Of a DNA stretch of 64,000 nt, positions 17,404 through 26,689 are shown piece by piece (the stretch's first letter is position 1; each line of letters starts with the position of its first letter). Made by a program: the position numbers and the translations under genes. Source of the DNA: Pontivivens nitratireducens (lineage in GTDB: Bacteria; Pseudomonadota; Alphaproteobacteria; Rhodobacterales; Rhodobacteraceae). The DNA lies in assembly GCF_014235845.1 (NCBI RefSeq), contig NZ_JACJUQ010000001.1, forward strand, positions 62,001 through 126,000. The letters are read 5' to 3'. The notes beneath the pieces were generated by a model. It saw only the letters and a list, made by a program, of their open reading frames with translations, searched no databases and was not told where the DNA came from.

Positions 17404-19035
17404 TCACGCCTGCCGCGTGTCCAGCAGGCGGCGCGCGATGACATGCGCCTGAATTTCCGCCGCTCCCTCGAAGATGTTGAGGATACGCGCATCGCACAGC
17501 ACGCGGCTGATGGGATATTCCATCGCAAAGCCGTTGCCGCCGTGGATTTGCACGCCGTTATCCGCAGCAGCCCACGCGACGCGGGCACCCAGCAGCTTGG
17601 CCATGCCGGCCTCCAGATCGCAGCGCCGCTCCGCGTCCTTTTCCCGGGCGGAAAAATAGGTGAGCTGACGGGCGATCATGATCTCGACCGCCATCATCGC
17701 CAGCTTGGCATAGACACGTGGCTTATCGATCAGCGGTTTGCCGAAGGCGGTGCGGTCCAGCGCATATTGCAGGCTGAGTTCCATCGCGGATTGCGCGACG
17801 CCGATCGCCCGCGCCGCAGTCTGGATCCGCGCACTTTCGAAGGTGCGCATCAACTGGCGGAAACCCTGGCCTTCCTTGCCACCCAGCAGGGCAGTGCCCG
17901 CGACGCGGTGATCGTCCAGCGCGAGGGTATATTCCTTCATTCCGCGATAGCCCAGCACCTCGATTTCGCCCCCATCAATCGTTGCGTCGGGAAATGGATC
18001 GCTATCCGTGCCACGTGTCTTGGGAGCGAGGAACATCGACAGGCCGGAATAATCGTTCGTATCGGGCACCGTCCGGGCGAGCACGGTCATCAGATCGGTG
18101 CGGCCGGCATGGGTGATCCAGGTCTTGTTGCCGCGCAGGATCCAGTCATCACCGTCCTTGATCCCCCGCGTCTTGAGCGCGCCCAGATCGGAGCCGGTAT
18201 TGGGCTCGGTGAACACGGCTGTCGGCAGGGTTTCACCGCTGGCGAGGCGGGGCAGCCATTCCGCCTTTTGCGCATCGGTGCCGCCGCCCAGGATCAGCTC
18301 CGCCGCGATCTCCGAGCGGGTGCCCAGCGAGCCGACGCCGATATAGCCGCGCGAAAGCTCCTCGGACACGACACACATCGCCGTCTTGCCCAGCCCGAAA
18401 CCGCCATGCTCCTCGGGAATGGTCAGGCCGAAGACGCCCAGTTCGGACATCTCCTCGATCACACTCATCGGGATCAGTTCATCGTTCAGATGCCATTGAT
18501 GCGCGTAGGGCAGGACCTTCTCATCCGCGAAGCGTCGGAATTGCTCGCGGATCATCTCGAATTCTTCGTCCAAAGCCGTCGCACCGAAGCTGGCGATGCC
18601 CTGCCGTTCGACCATCAGCGTGGCGAGGCGCTGGCGCGCCGCATCGGTGTTGCCGGACATCAGGGCGGTCAGGGGTTCGGGCAGGTGCAATCCCAGTTCG
18701 GAAAGGCGGAATATCTCGCCCTGGCTCATCGCGATGCCGCTGCCCAGTTGCGACAGGTATTCGCCCAGGCCGATGGTCAGGATCAGCTCCTCCATCTCAC
18801 CAAACGCGCCCTGCGCGTCCAGGCGGGATGCCCAATCGATGAGCTGAACCAGAGCTTCGCAATAGGTGGACACCCACGCGACGCCGTGGGCATCGTATTG
18901 CACCGAATCGACGCTGGCTGTTTCCGTGAGTTTCCCCAGCGCGTCCACGGCATCGGCACGAAGGGCCTGAAGGGGGGCGACAGCAGCCTGTGCTTTGGGG
19001 ATAATGCGATCCTTGGTCATCGGCGTGTCTTTCAT
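17404..19035 (-). CDS. mcd: (2S)-methylsuccinyl-CoA dehydrogenase-like acyl-CoA dehydrogenase
   Basis: A 543-residue FAD-dependent acyl-CoA dehydrogenase with an unusual N-terminal extension of about 140 residues before the acyl-CoA dehydrogenase core. This layout is the hallmark of Mcd of the ethylmalonyl-CoA pathway, which oxidises methylsuccinyl-CoA to mesaconyl-CoA during acetyl-CoA assimilation. Core motifs include FTEPNTGSDLGALKTRG, a WITHAGRTD segment, and IFEGAAEIQAHV with the Glu in the catalytic-base position near the C-terminus. Electrons would pass to ETF, encoded at 32387-34079. The ATG at 19035 follows GAGG; an alternative Met lies five codons downstream. Ccr and Ecm are not in this window. 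Confidence 0.85.
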   Translation of the reverse strand: MKDTPMTKDRIIPKAQAAVAPLQALRADAVDALGKLTETASVDSVQYDAHGVAWVSTYCEALVQLIDWASRLDAQGAFGEMEELILTIGLGEYLSQLGSGIAMSQGEIFRLSELGLHLPEPLTALMSGNTDAARQRLATLMVERQGIASFGATALDEEFEMIREQFRRFADEKVLPYAHQWHLNDELIPMSVIEEMSELGVFGLTIPEEHGGFGLGKTAMCVVSEELSRGYIGVGSLGTRSEIAAELILGGGTDAQKAEWLPRLASGETLPTAVFTEPNTGSDLGALKTRGIKDGDDWILRGNKTWITHAGRTDLMTVLARTVPDTNDYSGLSMFLAPKTRGTDSDPFPDATIDGGEIEVLGYRGMKEYTLALDDHRVAGTALLGGKEGQGFRQLMRTFESARIQTAARAIGVAQSAMELSLQYALDRTAFGKPLIDKPRVYAKLAMMAVEIMIARQLTYFSAREKDAERRCDLEAGMAKLLGARVAWAAADNGVQIHGGNGFAMEYPISRVLCDARILNIFEGAAEIQAHVIARRLLDTRQA

Positions 19036-19205
19036 GAGTCGGGCCTCTTGATGGTGCGGCGCACAATTATTTTGCGATTGCGCGGACATTATGAGGCGGC
19101 GCGCGCAGGGTCAAGATCGCCTCGCAACAATCGTGCGCCGTGCGGCGGTAAGGCGCACTCTTATTAGCATTGCGTTTTGCGTGCTGGAAATGCCAACTCC
19201 GCCGC

Positions 19206-19985
19206 ATGATTTTCTTCACACCGGTTTTCACCAGCATCGACCTTGATTTGATTCTGATCGCAATGTCGATCATGTTCTTCGCAGGATTTGTGAAGGGCGC
19301 GGTCGGTTTTGCGCTGCCCATGCTGGCGGTCAGCGGCATCGGCTCGATGCTGCCGGCCCCTGTGGCCGTCGCGGCGGTCATGCTGCCGGCGATGCTGACC
19401 AATGTCTGGCAGGCGTTCCGCGACGGGCCCCGCGCGGCGTGGCGCAGCTTCTGGGCGTTCCGGCTCTACGTTCTGCTGATCATCTGTGTTATGGGGCTGG
19501 TCGCGCCGCTGGTCAGCATCCTGTCGACGGAGGTGCTGTTTGTCATCCTTGGCGTCGGTGTCACGTTCTTCGCGATCGTGCAACTGGCGGGATGGCGGCC
19601 CGGCCCCGTGATCGGGGCGAGCCGGATCGCGGCGGTGATCTCCGGCGTTCTGGCAGGTATATTCGGCGGTCTCGCGGCGGTAACAGGGCCGCCGGTCGTG
19701 TTGTATCTGCTGGCGCGTGAAGTCCCCAAGGTCGAGATGGTGCGCGTGCAGGGCGTGATCTTCCTGCTGGGGCTGCTGGTCGTGATCTCGGTCCACGGTT
19801 CGACCGGCGTGTTGAACGCGACGACATTGCCCTTGTCCGTAATGTTGATCGCACCTGCATTCGGCGGCATGGCGGTGGGCCTGTTGGTGCAGGACCGGCT
19901 GGAGCAGGAAACCTTCCGCAAGGTGACCCTGCTGGTCCTGATCGTGGCGGGATTGAACCTTCTGCGGCGCGGCCTGCTGGGCTAA
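19206..19985 (+). CDS. TauE/SafE family sulfite/anion exporter
   Basis: The 259-residue polytopic protein has about eight hydrophobic helices in two repeats. FFAGFVKGAVGFALPML (about 24-40) and FGGLAAVTGPPVVLYLLA (about 158-175) are the two glycine/proline-rich repeat motifs of the TauE/SafE permeases. Family members export sulfite, sulfoacetate or related organic anions; the substrate is not predictable here. It is divergent from mcd and overlaps the convergent gamma-glutamyltransferase-like gene by four bases. No strong Shine-Dalgarno sequence is seen before the ATG. Confidence 0.86.
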   Translation: MIFFTPVFTSIDLDLILIAMSIMFFAGFVKGAVGFALPMLAVSGIGSMLPAPVAVAAVMLPAMLTNVWQAFRDGPRAAWRSFWAFRLYVLLIICVMGLVAPLVSILSTEVLFVILGVGVTFFAIVQLAGWRPGPVIGASRIAAVISGVLAGIFGGLAAVTGPPVVLYLLAREVPKVEMVRVQGVIFLLGLLVVISVHGSTGVLNATTLPLSVMLIAPAFGGMAVGLLVQDRLEQETFRKVTLLVLIVAGLNLLRRGLLG

Positions 19986-21457
19986 GTCAATGCCACACCG
20001 TCGCGCCGGGGATCCGCGACAGCCGTGACGCCACCCCGGGTGCTGCGTACCGCATGGACGCCGCCGAAATACATTGAGCGTTCGGGCCAGATCGTCACGT
20101 CCGCAGGCAGAACGCGCAAGGCGTCGGTCCAGCACTCGTTTCCCGGCTCCGCCATCACGGCGCCATTCGCGATATCCAGGTGCAGCCGAGGGGCCATCAC
20201 CGCGTCCTCCAGCGGTTGACCCGCGATCAGGTGCAAAGCCGTTTGGCTGAGCGCAGTGCGGATGCGGCTGGACCCGCCCGACCCCATCATCGTGACCGAA
20301 CCGTCCGGCGCGCGCAGGCACATCGGGCACATGGCGGAGGCAAGACGGACATCCGGCGCCCAGCTTTCCGGCCCGCCCGGCAGCAGGTCCTCCTCACCCA
20401 GCATGTTGTTGGGCATGATGCCGGTGCCGGGCACGATGACACCCGCACCCGTGCCATTCGACAGCGTCAGCGCCGCGCCCATTCCGCCCCGATCGGTGAC
20501 GGAAATATGCGTGGTGCCGCGTTGGCGGGCTGCATGACCGGCCAGCGTGCGCCGCAACTGGGCCACCAGCGCCGGATCGAAGGTCAGTGGATCGGACGAC
20601 TGCGCGCGCAGATCCAGCAATTCCGTTTGCGCCCTGAACAGCAGCGCGGGGGTCACCCCCTGCGGCATAGCATCGAGCATAAGCGCGATTTGCGTTCCCC
20701 CGATGGAGGGGGAGGGCGTCAGCGCCATGTCCCAGCCGTGTCGCGACATGTGCAGCGCTTCCCGCCATCTGGGCGCATAGCGGCGCAGATCCTCGCCGGT
20801 CAGTGCGATACCGTCCAACGACAAAAGCGCCTGCGCGACCTCACCTTCGGTGAACAGGCGCGCGCCTTCGATTGCCAGAACCTCCAGCGCGTCGGCCAGA
20901 TCGGGCGTGCGCAGATGATCGCCGGCCTGCAGGGGCCGCTCCGCCATGCCGAAGCGTTGCGCGGTGGCTGGAATGTGGCTGAGGATCGGGCGGGTGATGC
21001 GCGCGACCTCCGCCTGAAAGGTCGTGACGACATGGCCCGCGCGGGCGGCGGTGACGGCCGGTTGGGCAAGGTCGGTCATCGACATCCGGCCCGCGCGGGC
21101 ATGCGCCTCGAACAGCATCGGTATCAGGCCGGGCGTCGCGATCGTGCCCGGACCGATGTGGAATATCTGACGGGTATCCCCGAAATCAGCCTCGATGCTG
21201 TGAACCTCCACCGGGATGCGCCGACGGGGTGTCTGGACGAAGCCATCAAGCACCCGCGCTGACCCTTGCGCCGGGCACAGCATCATGAAGCCGCCGCCCA
21301 TCGGACCTGCCAGCACAGGCTCCACCACGCAGGCCATCAGGGCGGCGGCGATGCACGCATCCACGGCGCTGCCGCCCGCGCACAGCACATCATGGGCGGC
21401 CTGTGTGGTCAGCGGGTGGCCGCAGGCGGCGGCGACAGGGTGGCGATCAGCTTTCAT
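19982..21457 (-). CDS. gamma-glutamyltransferase family protein, cytoplasmic form
   Basis: The 491-residue Ntn-hydrolase has the autocatalytic site RGTTHISVTD with nucleophile Thr315, preceded by the large-subunit motif GGSAVDACIAAALMACVVEP and GPMGGGFMM, and followed by TLSNGTGAGVIVPGTGIMPNNML and the oxyanion-type GSGGSSRIRTAL. It lacks a signal peptide and is shorter than the periplasmic E. coli enzyme (about 580 residues). Members act on gamma-glutamyl amides or cephalosporin-like substrates, but substrate assignment is not possible. The neighbouring VOC gene starts about 50 bp from its start on the opposite strand. Confidence 0.85.
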   Translation of the reverse strand: MKADRHPVAAACGHPLTTQAAHDVLCAGGSAVDACIAAALMACVVEPVLAGPMGGGFMMLCPAQGSARVLDGFVQTPRRRIPVEVHSIEADFGDTRQIFHIGPGTIATPGLIPMLFEAHARAGRMSMTDLAQPAVTAARAGHVVTTFQAEVARITRPILSHIPATAQRFGMAERPLQAGDHLRTPDLADALEVLAIEGARLFTEGEVAQALLSLDGIALTGEDLRRYAPRWREALHMSRHGWDMALTPSPSIGGTQIALMLDAMPQGVTPALLFRAQTELLDLRAQSSDPLTFDPALVAQLRRTLAGHAARQRGTTHISVTDRGGMGAALTLSNGTGAGVIVPGTGIMPNNMLGEEDLLPGGPESWAPDVRLASAMCPMCLRAPDGSVTMMGSGGSSRIRTALSQTALHLIAGQPLEDAVMAPRLHLDIANGAVMAEPGNECWTDALRVLPADVTIWPERSMYFGGVHAVRSTRGGVTAVADPRRDGVALT

Positions 21458-21511
21458 AATTCAGCGGATGCCAGTAGCGTAGGGTCCGGTCAAGCTTTGT
21501 CGGAGAACGCC

Positions 21512-21889
21512 ATGCCGCTCGCCCTGTCCATAGATCATGTCGTGCTGACCGTGCGCGATATCGACGACGCCGTGGCATTCTACACCCGCGTTCTGGGGGT
21601 GCAGGCCGTGACCTTCGCGCAGGGGCGGCGGGCGCTGCAAATCGGGGATCAGAAGATCAATTTGCAGGTTCTGGGGCAGGAGCAACGCAACAATGCCGCC
21701 ATTGGCAGCGGCGATCTGTGCCTGGTGCGTGAGACCGGCGATGCCGACGTGCTGGCGCATCTGGCGACGCAGGGTGTGGAGGTGGTGGAAGGTCCGGTGA
21801 CCAAATCGGGGGCGCGTGGGCCTATCGTCTCGATCTATTTCAACGATCCGGATGGCAATCTGATCGAACTGGCGCGCTATGATGAATAG
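21512..21889 (+). CDS. VOC (glyoxalase/dioxygenase superfamily) protein
   Basis: The 125-residue single VOC domain has the two beta-alpha-beta-beta-beta modules with metal-ligand candidates His9 (SIDHVVLTVRD) and Glu near 121 (FNDPDGNLIELARY). It resembles the small YaeR-like glyoxalase subfamily. Activity is unassigned. CGGAG lies about eight bases before the ATG. The stop is followed directly by an intergenic repeat and a hairpin shared with pckA. Confidence 0.85.
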   Translation: MPLALSIDHVVLTVRDIDDAVAFYTRVLGVQAVTFAQGRRALQIGDQKINLQVLGQEQRNNAAIGSGDLCLVRETGDADVLAHLATQGVEVVEGPVTKSGARGPIVSIYFNDPDGNLIELARYDE

Positions 21890-21890
21890 C

Positions 21891-21909
21891 GCCTCCGGCG
21901 GGGATATTT
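21891..21909 (+). repeat. intergenic repeat GCCTCCGGCGGGGATATTT, copy 2
   Basis: Identical to the copy at 3988-4006; it begins two bases after the VOC stop codon. Confidence 0.6.
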
Positions 21910-21923
21910 GAGGACAGAAGAAT

Positions 21924-21951
21924 ACGGGCGCACCGGTCAGGATGCGCCCGT
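21924..21951. terminator. hairpin terminator between VOC gene and pckA
   Basis: A perfect 9-bp inverted repeat (ACGGGCGCA / TGCGCCCGT) with a 10-base loop. On the minus strand, downstream of pckA, it is followed by ATTCTTCTG, a pyrimidine-rich tract. Confidence 0.65.
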
Positions 21952-21965
21952 CATGTTCAGGATGC

Positions 21966-23570
21966 TCAGGCGGCGGTGACGGCGATCTGCATCACCTCAT
22001 CGTCCACATGGGCCTCGTACTGGGCGAAGTTCTGCGCGAACATCTCCGCCAGTTTGCGGGCCTGCGCATCATAGGCCGACTTGTCGTCCCAGGTGCGGCG
22101 CGGGTCCAGCAGCAGGTCGGACACGCCTGCGACCGCGACCGGCACTTCGAAGCCGAAATTCTCGTCGCGGCGGTATTGCGCATCGTCCAGTTTGCCGGTC
22201 AGTGCCGCCGTCAGCAAGGCGCGCGTGGCGCGGATCGGCATCCGCGATCCGATGCCATAGGCCCCGCCGGTCCAGCCGGTGTTTACCAGCCAGCAGGTCG
22301 CGCCATGTTCAGCGATCTTCTCCCGCAGCAGCGCGCCATAAACCTCGGGGCGTCGCGGCATGAACGGCGCGCCGAAGCAGGTGGAGAATGTGGGCGAAGG
22401 CTCGGTCACGCCCTTTTCGGTTCCGGCCACCTTGGAGGTAAAACCGCTGAGGAAGTGGTACATCGCCTGCGCCGGCGTCAGCCGTGCGATGGGGGGCAGC
22501 ACGCCGAACGCATCGCAGGTCAGCATGACGATATTGCGCGGCATTCCGCCCCGCGCCGTGTCGGATGCGTTCGAGATGTAGTCCAGCGGATAGGCGCAGC
22601 GCATGTTCGGCGTCAGGCTGTCATCCTTGAAATCCAGCGCCTTCGTATGCGGATCGAAGACCATGTTCTCGATCACGGTGCCGAACATCTTGGTCGTGCC
22701 GTAGATTTCCGGCTCTGCCTCGGGGTTCAGGTCAATGGTCTTGGCGTAGCAGCCACCCTCGAAGTTGAAGACGCCGTTGTCCGACCAGCCATGTTCATCG
22801 TCACCGATCAGGATACGGCCCGGATCCGCGCTGAGCGTCGTCTTGCCCGTGCCTGACAGTCCGAAGAATACCGCGACATCGTCGGAATCCCCCTGTGCGT
22901 GGTTGGCCGAGCAGTGCATCGGCATCACGCCCTTCGCAGGCAACAGGTAGTTGAGCAGCGTGAACACGCTTTTCTTGTTTTCGCCCGCGTAGGAGGTGCC
23001 GCCGATCAGGATCGTCTTGGTCTCGAAGCTGAGCGCGATCACCGTTTCGGACCGGCATCCATGTCGCTCGGGGTCCGCCTTGAACGACGGGCAGTTGATG
23101 ATCGTGAATTCGGGAACGAAGCTTTCCAGCTCCTCCATCTCCGGCCGGCGCAGCAGGTGGCGGATGAACAGGTTGTGCCAGGCAAGTTCCGTCACGACGC
23201 GCACGTTCAGGCGATGATCGGGATCCGCGCCGCCGTACAGGTCCTGCACGAACAGTTCGCCCCCCTCGACATGGGCGAGCATGTCGGCGCGAAGGCGTGC
23301 GAATGCGTCGGGCTGCATGGGGGGGTTGTTCTCCCACCAGATGCTGTCCTCGACCGAGGGTTCGGCCACGACGAACTTGTCCTTGGGCGACCGACCTGTG
23401 TGCTTGCCGGTGGAGACGAGGAACGTCCCCCCCTCACCCAGCGTGCCCTCGTCGCGTTTTACAGCGGCTTCGACCAGCGCCGGTTCGAGCAGATTGTAAT
23501 GTACGGTGCCGACATTTTTGATGCCGTTCCGTTCGAGTGTTTGGTCCGGGTTGACCTTGCCAGTCTCCAT
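21966..23570 (-). CDS. pckA: phosphoenolpyruvate carboxykinase (ATP)
   Basis: Converts oxaloacetate and ATP to PEP and CO2, the first step of gluconeogenesis. The 534-residue protein has the PEPCK kinase-1a P-loop [14 protein letters not shown], the metal-binding GDDEHGW and FNFEGGCY segments, and an [13 protein letters not shown] active-site stretch. Length and motifs match the ATP-dependent family. AGGAG lies 11 bases before the ATG. The gene is divergent from chvI, an arrangement conserved in alphaproteobacteria, where ChvI controls pckA in several species. Confidence 0.97.
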   Translation of the reverse strand: METGKVNPDQTLERNGIKNVGTVHYNLLEPALVEAAVKRDEGTLGEGGTFLVSTGKHTGRSPKDKFVVAEPSVEDSIWWENNPPMQPDAFARLRADMLAHVEGGELFVQDLYGGADPDHRLNVRVVTELAWHNLFIRHLLRRPEMEELESFVPEFTIINCPSFKADPERHGCRSETVIALSFETKTILIGGTSYAGENKKSVFTLLNYLLPAKGVMPMHCSANHAQGDSDDVAVFFGLSGTGKTTLSADPGRILIGDDEHGWSDNGVFNFEGGCYAKTIDLNPEAEPEIYGTTKMFGTVIENMVFDPHTKALDFKDDSLTPNMRCAYPLDYISNASDTARGGMPRNIVMLTCDAFGVLPPIARLTPAQAMYHFLSGFTSKVAGTEKGVTEPSPTFSTCFGAPFMPRRPEVYGALLREKIAEHGATCWLVNTGWTGGAYGIGSRMPIRATRALLTAALTGKLDDAQYRRDENFGFEVPVAVAGVSDLLLDPRRTWDDKSAYDAQARKLAEMFAQNFAQYEAHVDDEVMQIAVTAA

Positions 23571-23866
23571 TTCGGACTGTGCTCCTGCGGATATGAGGCG
23601 CGCGAATACCTTGGCGGCGCGCCCCGCGTCTCTATCTGCATGATACCGCCGGAGGGCCAGTCCGACAGTGCGCGAGCACCTGAATCATGCGATGACGCTT
23701 TTCCTTAACCGGCAACATTGCGCAATTCCAGCCCGCATTTTTTGTTACTTTATTCCGCAACCGCTTTGGATTGTCCTGCTTAACCTGAAATGAAGCAAAT
23801 ACGTGACACTGCGTTTGTGTTCGACGATAGTCCAGAAACGAGAGTCTCAGGCTTGGGGGCCACCAC
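23571..23866. promoter_or_regulatory. divergent regulatory region between pckA and chvI
   Basis: A 296-bp spacer between divergent starts, more AT-rich than its surroundings around 23690-23790. It contains a perfect 10-bp palindrome ATTGCGCAAT at 23717-23726, a plausible operator core. No convincing -35/-10 pair or gene was identified. Confidence 0.4.
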
Positions 23867-24559
23867 ATGCACCGGATTACACTGGTTGACGACGATCAAA
23901 ATATCCTGACTTCCGTCGCGATGGTTCTGGAGGGGGAGGGGTTCGAGGTAACGACCTTCTCGGATGGCGCCTCCGCTTTGCCAGCCTTGTCCCAAGGCGA
24001 GGCCGATCTGGCCGTGCTCGACATCAAGATGCCGCGCATGGACGGCATGGAATTGCTGCGGCGGTTGCGGCAGAAGAACGATATGCCCGTGATCTTCCTG
24101 ACATCCAAGGATGAGGAGATCGACGAGGTTCTGGGTCTGCGCATGGGCGCGGACGACTACGTTCGCAAGCCATTTTCGCAGCGTTTGCTGCTGGAGCGTA
24201 TCCGCGCCGTGCTGCGTCGTCGTGCCGCACGGTTGGAGCCGGAAAACGAGGCCGACACGATCATGCATCGCGGCAAGCTGACCATGGATTCGCTGCGCCA
24301 CATCGTTAGCTGGGACGGCAACCCGGTGTCCCTCACCGTGACAGAGTTCCTGATTCTCGAAGCGCTGGCCCAGCGACCGGGCTTTGTGAAGAATCGCGAT
24401 CAGTTGATGGACGCCGCCTACGACGATCAGGTCTACGTCGACGACCGCACCATCGACAGCCATATCAAGCGGGTGCGCAAGAAGTTCAAGCGCATCGACG
24501 ATGGCTTCTCCTCGATCGAGACCTTGTACGGAATCGGGTATCGGTTCACCGAGGTCTAG
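23867..24559 (+). CDS. chvI: two-component response regulator ChvI
   Basis: OmpR-family regulator of the ChvG-ChvI envelope and acid response pathway. The 230 residues comprise a receiver domain with acidic pocket Asp8-10, phosphoacceptor Asp52 ([11 protein letters not shown]) and the KPF lysine near 103, then a winged-helix output domain (about 130-228) with [17 protein letters not shown] as recognition helix. Its product probably controls envelope, exopolysaccharide and central carbon genes. It is followed after one base by chvG. Identity rests on sequence plus the conserved pckA-chvI-chvG-hprK-rapZ order. Confidence 0.93.
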   Translation: MHRITLVDDDQNILTSVAMVLEGEGFEVTTFSDGASALPALSQGEADLAVLDIKMPRMDGMELLRRLRQKNDMPVIFLTSKDEEIDEVLGLRMGADDYVRKPFSQRLLLERIRAVLRRRAARLEPENEADTIMHRGKLTMDSLRHIVSWDGNPVSLTVTEFLILEALAQRPGFVKNRDQLMDAAYDDQVYVDDRTIDSHIKRVRKKFKRIDDGFSSIETLYGIGYRFTEV

Positions 24560-24560
24560 C

Positions 24561-26240
24561 GTGCGGGATCGAAACAAGCGCAGGGGGCTGTCGCTGCCAC
24601 GACTGGAGCGTGGAGGCGGTCTGACCATCGCCGCGTCGCAATCAGCTGACCGCGATCAGGACGATACGCCCGACGAGTTGTATTCCACATCGCCCATCGC
24701 GCGAAAGATCGTGTTCTTCAACCTGTTGGCGCAGGCGACACTGGTAATCGGGATATTGTTCCTCAGCCAGTTCGAGCGGTCGCTGGTGGAACAACGCGCG
24801 CAGGGCCTGGTTCGCGACGGATTGCTGATCGCCCGCACCATCCATCAATTCGGCGTTCAGGCCGACGGGACGGTCCTGAACATGGATGTCGCGGATGAGG
24901 TGGTCCGGTCGGTCGGCCCTGTCACTGGCTCGCGGGTCCGGCTGTACGGTATGGACGGTGATTTACTGTCCGACAGTCTGAGCGCGGCGGAACAGGCGCG
25001 GCCGCAGGTGGAGGAAGGCGAGGTCACATCCGCCGGGCAGGTCGCCGTTTATCTGTTCGATACGGTGATAGACCGTATCTCCGCACTGCTGCGGCGCAGG
25101 GAGGGGTCGGGCGCGACCCTGACGCGCGAAGTCCTCGATAATATGGTCGAGGACGCGTTGTCCGGGCAGGCCCGGCAGATCGTCAGCAGCGATGATGCCG
25201 GCGATTATATCCTGTCGGTGTCGCTGCCCGTGATCTCGCGGAACCAACCGGTGGGCGCTTTGGTGATGTCCACGCGCAGCGGCGATATCTCGCAACTGGT
25301 CTCCAACGAGCGGCGACAGATGATGACGATGTTCCTGCTGGCGCTGACGGTCTCGATTGCGCTGTCGGTTGTTCTCGCGAATTCGATCGCCCGCCCGCTG
25401 CGGGCCTTGGCGAATGCGGCGCAGCGGGCCAGCCGCTCGACCCGTGACATGGCGCCGGAGCGTATTCACTTCCCCGATCTGACGGGACGCCCGGATGAGA
25501 TCGGGAACCTCAGCCGTGCGCTGATCCTGATGACGCAGGCGCTGTACGAACGGATCGAGGCAAACGAGGTTTTTGCCGCCGACGTCGCGCATGAGATCAA
25601 GAATCCCCTCACCTCGCTGCGATCCGCGGTGGAGACGATGGAATATGCCAAGACGGACGAGCAGCGCAAACGCCTGCTGGACGTGATCGCCAGTGACGTG
25701 CAGCGGCTGGACCGGCTGGTCACCGATATCTCCAACGCGTCGCGGCTGGACAGTGAACTGGTGCGTGAGGAGATGGAGCCCTTCGATCTGAACGCTCTGG
25801 TAACCGCGCTGGTCGAATACAATCAGGGTGAGGCGAGCAAGCGCGAGGTCGTCCTGAGCGCCGAAACACCGGAGCCAGCCGTTATCGTGCAGGGGCTGGA
25901 GGGGCGGCTGGCGCAGGTCGTGGTCAACCTGATTACCAACGCGGTCAGCTTCACACCGCCGGGGGGGCGCGTGACGGTACGGGTTTCGATCGCGGACGGG
26001 CAGGCCATCGTCACCGTGTCGGACACGGGGCCGGGCATTCCCGCCGACAATTTGACGGATGTCTTCAGCCGTTTCTATTCCGAACGGCCGGGGCAGACAT
26101 TCGGCACCCATTCGGGCCTCGGCCTCGCGATCTCGAAACAGATCGTCGAGGCGCATAACGGGCATATCTTCGCCCGGAACCTGACCGATGCGGCAGGTGA
26201 AGTTACAGGGGCGCAATTTACCGTGGAACTGCCATTGTGA
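24561..26240 (+). CDS. chvG: sensor histidine kinase ChvG (ExoS)
   Basis: Inner-membrane kinase partner of ChvI. Using the GTG at 24561, six bases after GAGG, the protein is 559 residues: an N-terminal Arg-rich cytoplasmic segment, TM1 about 49-69, a periplasmic sensor domain of about 180 residues, TM2 about 252-275, a HAMP linker, the H-box DVAHEIKNPLTSLRS with phosphoacceptor His344, and the ATPase domain with the N box LITNAVSF, DTGPGIP and SGLGLAISKQ. In Rhizobiales the sensor is held off by ExoR; no exoR gene is in this window. Its stop overlaps the hprK start (GTGA). Confidence 0.93.
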   Translation: MRDRNKRRGLSLPRLERGGGLTIAASQSADRDQDDTPDELYSTSPIARKIVFFNLLAQATLVIGILFLSQFERSLVEQRAQGLVRDGLLIARTIHQFGVQADGTVLNMDVADEVVRSVGPVTGSRVRLYGMDGDLLSDSLSAAEQARPQVEEGEVTSAGQVAVYLFDTVIDRISALLRRREGSGATLTREVLDNMVEDALSGQARQIVSSDDAGDYILSVSLPVISRNQPVGALVMSTRSGDISQLVSNERRQMMTMFLLALTVSIALSVVLANSIARPLRALANAAQRASRSTRDMAPERIHFPDLTGRPDEIGNLSRALILMTQALYERIEANEVFAADVAHEIKNPLTSLRSAVETMEYAKTDEQRKRLLDVIASDVQRLDRLVTDISNASRLDSELVREEMEPFDLNALVTALVEYNQGEASKREVVLSAETPEPAVIVQGLEGRLAQVVVNLITNAVSFTPPGGRVTVRVSIADGQAIVTVSDTGPGIPADNLTDVFSRFYSERPGQTFGTHSGLGLAISKQIVEAHNGHIFARNLTDAAGEVTGAQFTVELPL

Positions 26241-26689
26241 CCGTGCACGGCACTGTTATAGCAGGGCCGCAACGGGCGGTCCTGATCGTCGGGGCCGCAG
26301 GGTCGGGCAAGAGCGCCCTCGCGCTGGACCTGATGGCGCGCGGGGCCAGGCTGGTGGCGGATGACAGGGTCAGGATCGAACCGCGCGACGGTCAACTGAT
26401 CGCCTCCGCCCCCGATACGTTGCGTGGGTTGGTCGAGTTGCGTGGCATCGGCATCGGACGTGTGATACCGCGTCCATACGCGGCGCTATCGCTGGTGGTG
26501 GATCTGGACGCGACACCGGATGGGCGGCAGCCGGATCCGCTGACCTGGCATCATCGCGGCATTACATTGCGTCGGATCGCTGGCAGGTCGGTCTTGCAAC
26601 TTTGCAGTGTGATCGAACTATGGCTACGTGACGAAATCGAATTGATCGACGAGGGCGGACGCGAACATGACAAAGGGGATTCACGATAG
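26237..26689 (+). CDS. hprK: HPr kinase/phosphorylase, short alphaproteobacterial form
   Basis: Phosphorylates or dephosphorylates a serine of HPr. The 150-residue protein is only the C-terminal kinase domain, about half the size of firmicute HprK: Walker A GAAGSGKS at 19-26, an ADDRV segment near 41-45, and the K-loop VELRGIGIG near 66-74. The N-terminal domain is absent, as is normal in alphaproteobacteria. The GTG start overlaps the chvG stop and the 3' end overlaps rapZ by 23 bp, so the three genes are tightly coupled. The substrate is the HPr at 27999, in which Ser45 aligns with the regulatory Ser46. Confidence 0.92.
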   Translation: MTVHGTVIAGPQRAVLIVGAAGSGKSALALDLMARGARLVADDRVRIEPRDGQLIASAPDTLRGLVELRGIGIGRVIPRPYAALSLVVDLDATPDGRQPDPLTWHHRGITLRRIAGRSVLQLCSVIELWLRDEIELIDEGGREHDKGDSR

